In this document: positions 32,843 to 38,342 of the stretch, in pieces
How positions within the stretch are numbered: the first letter of the stretch is position 1
Layout: the number at the start of each line of letters is the position of its first letter
Assembly (NCBI GenBank): GCA_013287015.1
Contig: JABDEO010000005.1
Coordinates: 1 to 38,342 of the forward strand
DNA from: Chlamydiota bacterium
GTDB lineage: Bacteria > Chlamydiota > Chlamydiia > Chlamydiales > Parachlamydiaceae
DNA length: 38,342 nucleotides
Direction: 5' to 3'
Notes under the pieces: generated by a model
The model's input: only the letters and a program-made list of their open reading frames with translations
Databases searched by the model: none
Told to the model about the DNA's origin: nothing
Program-made: the position numbers and the translations under genes

Positions 32843-34323
32843 CACATACCTTTATATGTATCTATCCGCTCCTTGATCTTGGCTTGATAGCAATTGCTAA
32901 TAAATTCATGCTTCCAATTATTACTATCAGGATCCGGATCTAGGATTGTGATGTGATTGATTTTTGAAAATTCTTGCTTATAATGTCTTTCGCGCTTTTT
33001 TATGAAGATCTCCCAAACCTTAACATCTGTCGTATCCAAATGAAGTGTTGCATCTTCAAAGGCGAGCTTATAAATAACTTGTGCATCATTTAGACCATCT
33101 TTATGTCCATAATAACGTTGAAGCGCTAACCACTGTTGGTTTGGGGAGACAAAGCGACAGACAAAATCAGCAGCGCTCGCATAGTTATGGGAGTCTGGAT
33201 GGCATTTCACAGGTTCAATATATGAACCTCCACCAAATGTAAAAATGCGAAGCAATTTTCTTTCTTGCGGATTCATCAATTCAAGAGCATTTTCAAGATA
33301 AATGGCTCCTTGACTATGAGCAAACACAACTACAAATTTTTTGCTCTTCTCTGCTTGAGCCAAAAGATATCTCAAAAATTGAACAGTCCATTTTACTAGA
33401 GGAGTATCTATACCTACCTTTAACGCACCGCACACCGCTAGGTCAACAGCCTTACAAATCGTATCATTTGGCATTGACAGTACCTGCTCGCCATTGGCAG
33501 CATCTGAAATTAAAGTGGCTAACTTCCGAGCATATGCTTCTGTATTGTCGATACCATTTATAAATCCCCAAATGACCTGTCCAAGTTGTTTTTCCCCGGC
33601 AACTCGCACTAAAGTATTAATTTCTGGGAGTTTAGGAGCATCTAGCGGCTGTTTAGCATGAAATCGAATTCTACGAAAACTGTAATGTGGTCTCGATCGC
33701 AAGTGAATTTCATCATTCTGGCCATGAATAACAACGGCATCTAAACGATGCGTAAGAACCCACTGGAGAGCATCGTCTTTTGATAAAACAGTGTTATCAC
33801 CGATTAAATAAGAATCTTCTCTGCCTTCGCCATTTTCAATTTTTGCAATGATTTTGGGAAGTAAACGGATCGTTTCATCACCCTTAGATGAGTACCCACA
33901 AAGCTTTTCAATTCCTAAAATTAAACGATCGAAGTCTTCTTTGTTCAGCGATCCGACTTTGCAATTTGAGGGAAGCTTAGCGATAGCTGTGAGCTGATCA
34001 ACAAATTTTTCTGGATTCTTTGGATTGTAATGCTTTCCTAAGGCCTGCAAAGAGGATTCAAAGTACTTTTTGGAATGCAGCCACGCTATCAACGCTTTTC
34101 GTCCACAAATTGCATCTGCGAATATTGCATAGCCTTCGTAATTCCCTATCGCACCATTTCTATAGGAAAAGTGGCTTCGACTACGCACCAAGCCCGGATT
34201 ATTTATTCGCCATGCAAGGCTTCCTCCAGAAGCAACATATTTGTTTCCTGCAAGGTCAAAATAGAAAACCACATTGTCATCATATTTGTAAGCAGTTTTA
34301 TACATATTTAGACTAACATCCAT
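32842..34323 (-). CDS. Effector-like alpha/beta hydrolase with N-terminal WRxNNPG domain
   Basis: The 493-aa product has two parts. Residues about 1-160 contain GGSLAWRINNPGLVRS, close to the WRNNNPGN signature found in phage-tail and type VI-associated proteins. The C-terminal half has an alpha/beta hydrolase layout with the nucleophile elbow AHSQG (S337) after a hydrophobic strand (KKFVVVF), an Asp candidate (D386, SAADFVCRF) and His candidates (H428, H447). From memory, the segment FINGIDNTEAYARKL...HSQGA recalls hydrolases common in Chlamydiae. It probably hydrolyses lipid or ester. There is no signal peptide, so delivery would need a dedicated system. The downstream three-TM gene overlaps it, and together they look like an effector-immunity pair. 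Confidence 0.65.
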   Translation of the reverse strand: MDVSLNMYKTAYKYDDNVVFYFDLAGNKYVASGGSLAWRINNPGLVRSRSHFSYRNGAIGNYEGYAIFADAICGRKALIAWLHSKKYFESSLQALGKHYNPKNPEKFVDQLTAIAKLPSNCKVGSLNKEDFDRLILGIEKLCGYSSKGDETIRLLPKIIAKIENGEGREDSYLIGDNTVLSKDDALQWVLTHRLDAVVIHGQNDEIHLRSRPHYSFRRIRFHAKQPLDAPKLPEINTLVRVAGEKQLGQVIWGFINGIDNTEAYARKLATLISDAANGEQVLSMPNDTICKAVDLAVCGALKVGIDTPLVKWTVQFLRYLLAQAEKSKKFVVVFAHSQGAIYLENALELMNPQERKLLRIFTFGGGSYIEPVKCHPDSHNYASAADFVCRFVSPNQQWLALQRYYGHKDGLNDAQVIYKLAFEDATLHLDTTDVKVWEIFIKKRERHYKQEFSKINHITILDPDPDSNNWKHEFISNCYQAKIKERIDTYKGM

Positions 34324-34414
34324 TCAATCGTTGCAATTTTTGAACAATCTTATAATTTTTTACAGCAACTTCCCTCATCGAAGAGAGACAGCATGTCAGA
34401 AACAGGTCGGTTGG

Positions 34415-34873
34415 TCAATCTGTTATTTTTTGGAAGATTTGAACAAGTTTCTCCAATTCTTTTGCTGAAAGAGTGTTAAAAAATTGATTATCTGCTTGTT
34501 CAACAGCAGGAAGAGCTTGAGCTAGAAGTTCATTCCCATCAGCTGTGAGTTTAGGGCTTTTTGCACGTCCATCAAATGATGCTTCTCTTCTGATTAATTT
34601 CTTTTTTTCAAGAGTAGTGATGATCTGAGAAATGGTATTAGGATCAAGTCCTGCCATTTTCCCAATCGCCGCCTGAGTAACAAACTCTCCACTTTTAGTT
34701 AACCAAGCTGTAGTTGCCAATACAACAAATTGGGGGTGCGTCAATTCCAATATTTTCAGGACAGCTTCAATGGATCCGCGCCATGAAGTACTAATATGCC
34801 AAAGAAGAAAACCTGGGCTTTGTTTTGGACCCTCATAGATACTGACCTCTTTAAAATTGAGCTTCTCACCCAT
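34415..34873 (-). CDS. MarR-family transcriptional regulator
   Basis: The 152-aa product begins MGEKLNFKEVS and has the MarR winged helix: TQAAIGKMAGLDPNTISQII (recognition helix region), then TLEKKKLIRREASFDGRAKS with the DxRxK wing (DGRAKSPKLT). Flanking helices form the dimer interface. MarR proteins usually repress their own operon and release DNA on binding a small ligand. Its ATG overlaps the stop of the upstream EVE-domain gene (TGATG), so VOC, EVE and MarR are translated together. A palindromic operator candidate lies upstream of the first gene (35699-35712). Confidence 0.9.
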   Translation of the reverse strand: MGEKLNFKEVSIYEGPKQSPGFLLWHISTSWRGSIEAVLKILELTHPQFVVLATTAWLTKSGEFVTQAAIGKMAGLDPNTISQIITTLEKKKLIRREASFDGRAKSPKLTADGNELLAQALPAVEQADNQFFNTLSAKELEKLVQIFQKITD

Positions 34874-35292
34874 CAAACCACCTTCATGTTTTTTGCAATC
34901 AATTCAAAGTCTTTAAGTGGAATTTCAAATGAACCTCTTCTGAAAGGGAATCCCCACTTCTTCTTATCTTTTATAAAAGTGAGTTCTCCTAATAGAGGCT
35001 CAATAGGAACTTCTTGCGCTTTCAAAAAAGTAACGTCTCTGCGCCAAGGGATAAAATCTTTACTCATTTCAAAAGTATACGGTTCTCCCTGATCAATTGT
35101 TCCGATAGCTGTAAAATAGCGACAGGGATCTTTTTCACCAAAATGGTAAGTCGGAGAGTAGTAGATTAGCCAATCTCCTGCGGACATGTATTGTAAAGCG
35201 CTTATTTTTCCATGACAGACCTGAGCAAATCCACCTTTGATACCTCTTTGAACGTGTTCGTGAGAGGCAACTCCTATCCAATATTTTGTCAT
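34873..35292 (-). CDS. EVE-domain protein
   Basis: The 139-aa product matches the EVE fold (PUA-like): KYWIGVASHEHVQRGIKGGF at the N-terminus, MSAGDWLIYYSPTYHFGEKD and FTAIGTIDQGEPYTF in the middle, and WRRDVTFLKAQEVPI with WGFPFRRGSFEI near the end. EVE domains bind modified nucleobases in DNA or RNA. It is a cytosolic single-domain protein. It overlaps the VOC gene (ATGA) and the MarR gene (TGATG), so the three are coupled. This set resembles stress or xenobiotic operons; the specific base recognised is unknown. Confidence 0.85.
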   Translation of the reverse strand: MTKYWIGVASHEHVQRGIKGGFAQVCHGKISALQYMSAGDWLIYYSPTYHFGEKDPCRYFTAIGTIDQGEPYTFEMSKDFIPWRRDVTFLKAQEVPIEPLLGELTFIKDKKKWGFPFRRGSFEIPLKDFELIAKNMKVV

Positions 35293-35663
35293 TTGTTTGC
35301 CTCAGATAGTTTATAAACCCTAATTCTATGTCCATCTGGATCTAGCACAACAAAAGTGCGTCCAAAATCCATGTCTGTAGGTTTTTGGGCGACAGTTATA
35401 TGCTTTTTACCCCATTCCTCATACAATGCATCTACACCCTCGGTCGGAAAACATATTTCCAATGCTCCAGCTGGAGCTTCTACGCGAGGCTCAGCTGTAT
35501 ATTTGGACCAAAGGCCAAGCATCACACCGTTTTTGAGAGCAAACATAACAAAAGTCGGCGATTCTTCAATAGGGCTAGTTCCAAATAACTCTTGATAAAA
35601 GAGGCTGCTTTTTTGGGGATTTGAAACAAAAAGAAGAACAAATCCTAAACTCGGCGTAAACAT
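35289..35663 (-). CDS. VOC-family (glyoxalase/bleomycin-resistance-like) protein
   Basis: The 124-aa product starts MFTPSLGFVLLFVSNPQKSS and shows the paired beta-alpha-beta-beta-beta modules of VOC proteins, ending FVVLDPDGHRIRVYKL. The metal-binding set is only partly visible (LEICFP, the E of the third strand, and DPDGH). It may bind or detoxify a small molecule, and with the MarR regulator downstream could belong to a drug- or aldehyde-response operon. AGGAGAAAT precedes the ATG. First gene of the VOC-EVE-MarR operon, with its stop overlapping the EVE start. Confidence 0.88.
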   Translation of the reverse strand: MFTPSLGFVLLFVSNPQKSSLFYQELFGTSPIEESPTFVMFALKNGVMLGLWSKYTAEPRVEAPAGALEICFPTEGVDALYEEWGKKHITVAQKPTDMDFGRTFVVLDPDGHRIRVYKLSEANK

Positions 35664-35698
35664 ACAATTTCTCCTGATAAAGTTGTTAGGTTTAGATT

Positions 35699-35712
35699 AT
35701 ACGTATACGTAT
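35699..35712. promoter_or_regulatory. 14-bp perfect palindrome, candidate MarR operator
   Basis: ATACGTATACGTAT is a perfect palindrome 36 bases upstream of the VOC start, in the promoter region of the VOC-EVE-MarR operon. Length and position fit a MarR-type operator. The regulator's binding is not shown. Confidence 0.5.
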
Positions 35713-35721
35713 TAAAACTGT

Positions 35722-35872
35722 CTATATGTTTTCTTTTAAGTCTAGGGCAAAATGATGACCAATGATCTTAAAATCATGATTAAGATAAAGTCTATGAGCA
35801 TCGTGACGTTGAGGGCCGCTGTCCAGATGGACTTGATCACAATTTACTTTTTTTGCTTCGTTGATGACCCAT
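35722..35872 (-). pseudogene. C-terminal remnant of a GNAT acetyltransferase
   Basis: The minus-strand frame reads EAKKVNCDQVHLDSGPQRHD, then AHRLYLNHDFKIIGHHFALD and stops at 35722. HLDSG...RHDAHRxYLNxxF is the acetyl-CoA-binding/C-terminal signature of many GNATs. The N-terminal two thirds are absent, so only about 48 codons remain. It lies immediately upstream of the VOC promoter, implying that deletion brought the operon next to it. Confidence 0.65.
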
Positions 35873-35951
35873 CAAAAAAATGATTACAGCTATGCGCATA
35901 ATTCATTGTTATGTCATAATTGCAACATAAAAATCTCTATGAGGGTTTATT

Positions 35952-36410
35952 ATGAATGAACCATTAAATAAAAAATATGTGGATGAAAAATATTTTTATA
36001 AATCAATAATTTATATTGAAGAGCTTATTATAGAATTTGGAGTCTTGCATCCTTTGGTTGATAAAACAATGGAAGGACTTTTCCGTAGAATTACAGATGA
36101 GGGCTCTAATTTTTCTGAAGATCTATCAGTAGAGTTGACTCGTTATCTTGAAAGGTGGCTGGCTAGAATAGATAAAGCCATAGAAGAGCAACGGCATCTC
36201 GCCATAGAAAGGTCAAAGACGTCTTGGTTCAATGTTTTTGCTCTTGGTAGTATTTTTCTAGGGATTGCCGCCGTTTTATATCACTGTTTTAAAAAAGATG
36301 AGCCCGTTCAAGCGCTGCATCATCATTTCGGTAGTGTCACTGAGAATATCAAAATAAACCATAGCGGACACATTACTAAGAATATAAATCTAAAATTGAA
36401 TAAATTCTGA
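35952..36410 (+). CDS. Small hypothetical protein with one TM helix
   Basis: The 152-aa product starts MNEPLNKKYVDEKYFYKSII and is mainly helical. A single transmembrane helix (SWFNVFALGSIFLGIAAVLY) lies near residues 93-112, preceded by a charged helix (RYLERWLARIDKAIEEQRHL). The C-terminal tail carries a repeated turn pattern (GSVTENIKINHSGHITKNIN). GAGGG lies 9 bases before the ATG. No family is recognised. A position in the inner membrane with a cytosolic coiled region is likely. Confidence 0.6.
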   Translation: MNEPLNKKYVDEKYFYKSIIYIEELIIEFGVLHPLVDKTMEGLFRRITDEGSNFSEDLSVELTRYLERWLARIDKAIEEQRHLAIERSKTSWFNVFALGSIFLGIAAVLYHCFKKDEPVQALHHHFGSVTENIKINHSGHITKNINLKLNKF

Positions 36411-36447
36411 GAATAGTTAGAAAATCCTGTTGTTAGATTCACAACTA

Positions 36448-36600
36448 ATGCATAAAGATGATCGCTTAATCCCCTTGAATTCAATTACGGTCATTTTTCC
36501 AGAATGCTGGTCATGCAACCGTCAGACTAAAACTTGGTGGTATCCAGTTTATGGTTTCGACAGTTCAAAAGATTTTTTTCCAAAACAACGCCATTTCTAG
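36448..36600 (+). CDS. Tiny Cys-containing ORF
   Basis: A 50-aa ORF (MHKDDRLIPLNSITVIFPEC, then WSCNRQTKTWWYPVYGFDSS) with a CWSC pair and aromatic residues. It overlaps the convergent gene at 36597 by 4 bases. There is no clear Shine-Dalgarno site, and only one CxxC. It could be a zinc-binding small protein or a fragment. The rest of the 36411-36596 gap shows nothing else. Confidence 0.3.
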   Translation: MHKDDRLIPLNSITVIFPECWSCNRQTKTWWYPVYGFDSSKDFFPKQRHF

Positions 36601-37463
36601 AATAAACCTTGCAGCCTTTTCAGCATGATGAGATTTTGGTAAATAGACTTTTGCAGGCTACGTTCATACTTGAGCACCTTGTCGGTACTGTCCATTTGAG
36701 GGATCATCCCAAGCATGCAGAGGAGCTTATTCGATTCTTTATTAGCTGCTTTTTTCTTGGTCAGCCCCTGAATTTCTTCCTCAAGACATTTGTTTTGTTT
36801 GAAATATAGCTCCAAGAGCTTTTCTGTGATCATCCCTGATTCAGAATAGCCATTTTTCTGTACTAAGATATAAAGCTCATCAAAAGTAAAGTCGCCTGTG
36901 CAATACAACCTTTCTCTTTGATCTTTGGTAAGAGATGGTATTTCCTTAGCAATCATATAAAAGTCATCGATGATATCGCTGGTGATGTTTTCCCCTTTCC
37001 ACTCAGGTTGATCAAAAGTGACTTCGCCTTTTGATAGGCATTCAATATAGGTCGCATTCCATTCAAGAAGGTTTTCTTTATGATGAATTTCTTCATCGAT
37101 TTCCTCGTTATTTTTATTTCCGTAGGAATAAACTTCTTTAAGCAAGGATTGAATACCCTTCACAATATTGCCAGTCTCGAATCTGATCGTTCGCCTTAGC
37201 CTCCAAAAATCCACCGCGATCTTCTCAACTAGCAGGCTTTCCAATTGATTGGAGGGGGATAAACAATCATTAAGATTCTTCAAAATTTTATGATAATCAT
37301 CTTCATTTTCGCATTCTGATCCAGATGACAGAATTAGGTCTTTGGTGAAAATACCATGTTTAATGGCATTTGTCGCAATGATTGCCTTTCCGGAAACAGT
37401 TATTGGCCCTGTAGAAAGCTGAGCATTGAACTGATTTGCTATTATCTGTTTTTCAGTAGTCAT
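36597..37463 (-). CDS. Uncharacterised protein with STGP...GK...NAxKHG N-terminus
   Basis: The 288-aa product has an N-terminal signature ANQFNAQLSTGPITVSGKAI followed by NAIKHGIF, and then LLVEKIAVDFWRLRRTIRFE. This pattern is shared by a widespread family of unknown function found in many genomes, often in accessory DNA. The rest is helical and charged, with a coiled-coil-like segment (KQNKCLEEEIQGLTKKKAAN). The ATG is preceded by AGGAGG. No catalytic residues are apparent. It may bind nucleic acid, but this is guesswork. It follows the DUF3987-type gene on the same strand. Confidence 0.7.
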   Translation of the reverse strand: MTTEKQIIANQFNAQLSTGPITVSGKAIIATNAIKHGIFTKDLILSSGSECENEDDYHKILKNLNDCLSPSNQLESLLVEKIAVDFWRLRRTIRFETGNIVKGIQSLLKEVYSYGNKNNEEIDEEIHHKENLLEWNATYIECLSKGEVTFDQPEWKGENITSDIIDDFYMIAKEIPSLTKDQRERLYCTGDFTFDELYILVQKNGYSESGMITEKLLELYFKQNKCLEEEIQGLTKKKAANKESNKLLCMLGMIPQMDSTDKVLKYERSLQKSIYQNLIMLKRLQGLF

Positions 37464-37488
37464 AAAGTTTCCTCCTATGTTTATTTAA

Positions 37489-37530
37489 CCCACATAAACC
37501 GCATAAATCAATTTCTGGGGTTTCTGTGGG
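37489..37530. repeat. Short inverted repeat between the two minus-strand genes
   Basis: CCCACATAAACC (37489-37500) pairs with GGTTTCTGTGGG (37519-37530) with one mismatch and an 18-base loop. It lies between the DUF3987-like stop and the AGGAGG of the next gene, and could be a transcript-end or processing hairpin. Confidence 0.55.
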
Positions 37531-37540
37531 TAGATTAAGA

Positions 37541-38342
37541 TTACTGGTTCAAGACCATTCTTGGATGTACAACCCAAAATTCGTTGCGTCGGCCGACGAC
37601 TCCAGCCTCTTTTTCAGATACGATCCACCCATAGTCTTGAAGAAGTTCCAAAGCGGATCGCACACGTACAGAATCTGACAGCCCTCCCAAGCCTTGATGA
37701 TAAATGTCTTGAGCCTTGAATCGACGTGGAAGACGCTTTTGTCGAACTAGGCTCAAAATTACTTCCGCATCATTTACAGTTCCTCCGACAATGCTGTCAT
37801 AACATCGACGTGCATGAGCGAGGTAATATGCTTGCGCTTGGAGAGCTGCTTTCAATGTCTCCAAAGAAATTTGATCTTTTAAGGTTTCTGACAAAGCTTC
37901 ATTAAGTCTATGAAGACTAATTGTCAGCGCTGCTACTGCTTTAGCTTGCTTCCCAAGATGGCTTTCCCAATAAAGAGGATGAGAGCCAAAACGCGCGTCA
38001 TTTTCATGCTTGATCAGCCACTCATCAAAATGCACCTGCGCTTCATCACTAAAGAAGAGGCAGCGAGTTTGGCTTGAACTCTCTGCATCTAATAGTTTCA
38101 TGACCCCTTGAATTTCACTTTCAAGGGAAGGGGGCATAGCCACGTCCGGCAGCGTAAATGCTTTTTTCAGATCAGGATAACAAACAAACTGGAATCGTTG
38201 CATGAAGCCATCAGCGCCCCCACTTCTTCCCATTGCTTCGCAAAGATAACGTTGAAGTGGAGAAGGTGGTATACATCCAATCCATGTTAGCGCTAGGGGT
38301 ATGTTTAGCAGGGACTGACGACACATTCTATCTTCAGAATAA
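37541..38342 (-). CDS. DUF3987-type protein, C-terminal part (continues beyond right edge)
   Basis: The frame stays open to the window edge, so the visible 267 codons are probably only the C-terminal part; the ATG at 38326 is unlikely to be the true start. LNIPLALTWIGCIPPSPLQR, then GGADGFMQRFQFVCYPD, match the C-terminal block of DUF3987 proteins (large putative primase/helicase-associated or plasmid-type proteins) after their ATPase domain. The end (about 195-255) has RRFKAQDIYHQGLGGLSDSV and a winged-helix-like LELLQDYGWIVSEKE. The family is tied to mobile elements and replication. It is followed on the same strand by the STGP-family gene after about 77 bases. Confidence 0.7.
   Translation of the reverse strand, partial: YSEDRMCRQSLLNIPLALTWIGCIPPSPLQRYLCEAMGRSGGADGFMQRFQFVCYPDLKKAFTLPDVAMPPSLESEIQGVMKLLDAESSSQTRCLFFSDEAQVHFDEWLIKHENDARFGSHPLYWESHLGKQAKAVAALTISLHRLNEALSETLKDQISLETLKAALQAQAYYLAHARRCYDSIVGGTVNDAEVILSLVRQKRLPRRFKAQDIYHQGLGGLSDSVRVRSALELLQDYGWIVSEKEAGVVGRRNEFWVVHPRMVLNQ

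Noticed and set aside
36448-36600. Zinc-ribbon protein
   Set aside because: Only one CxxC pair is present in 50 residues, so it is listed only as a low-confidence tiny ORF.

Overview
The window looks like an accessory, repeat-rich stretch from a Gram-negative, host- or amoeba-associated bacterium of moderate to low GC. My best guess is an environmental chlamydia (Parachlamydiales-like). Reasons: many secreted or signal-peptide proteins, an outer-membrane barrel, an AHSQG hydrolase that recalls chlamydial families, degraded genes, and many families of palindromic repeats. The taxonomy is inference. No rRNA, intact tRNA, intact transposase or CRISPR array was found.

Left part (1-19,500): a truncated (window edge) Asp-box/sialidase-like secreted protein and a three-domain secreted chitinase (CBM2-like, Fn3, GH18). 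After a repeat block come a nucleotidyltransferase, an aldo/keto reductase with a 2OG-Fe(II) oxygenase, an MHS-type MFS transporter, a secreted endonuclease/exonuclease/phosphatase-fold enzyme, a GNAT, an outer-membrane barrel overlapping a secreted propeller-like protein, QueF (long form, with an unusual Ala in the FHE motif), two MDR oxidoreductases, a methyltransferase and a secreted DUF5662-like protein. Most intergenic space is filled by inverted repeats: family R1 (TIR beginning TGTAGCGTAGAC; three copies, one carrying the tail of a REP-associated tyrosine transposase) and family R2 (ends TTTTGGATAAAC, core GGGGTCAGGCCTGAC; four copies plus a solo end). R1 supplies the last two codons and the stop of two unrelated genes.

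Middle part (about 19,990-32,360): two similar tRNA-Thr(CGT)-like 3' halves in the same orientation bracket 12.3 kb, which suggests a mobile island or stacked integrations. Inside are an AAA+ ATPase preceded by four copies of a GTATAACYATGTATAAG motif, and an 818-aa protein ending in a zinc ribbon and a PD-(D/E)XK-like motif (the best candidate for an undescribed system). They are followed by NTF2-like, DUF4431-like, DUF2188-like (frameshifted) and double-GNAT genes, a minus-strand operon of exported-looking Nudix/deleted hydrolase/methyltransferase, a CE4 deacetylase, a phage-like gene whose C-terminal half is duplicated at 19 kb, a membrane protein, and a YhcG/DUF1016 fragment next to the second tRNA-like site.

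Right part (32,400-38,342): an effector-like alpha/beta hydrolase overlapping a small three-TM protein (possible effector-immunity pair), a translationally coupled VOC-EVE-MarR operon with a palindromic operator candidate, a GNAT remnant, a small membrane protein, a tiny Cys-containing ORF, a family of unknown function (STGP...GK...NAxKHG) and the C-terminal part of a DUF3987 protein running off the right edge.
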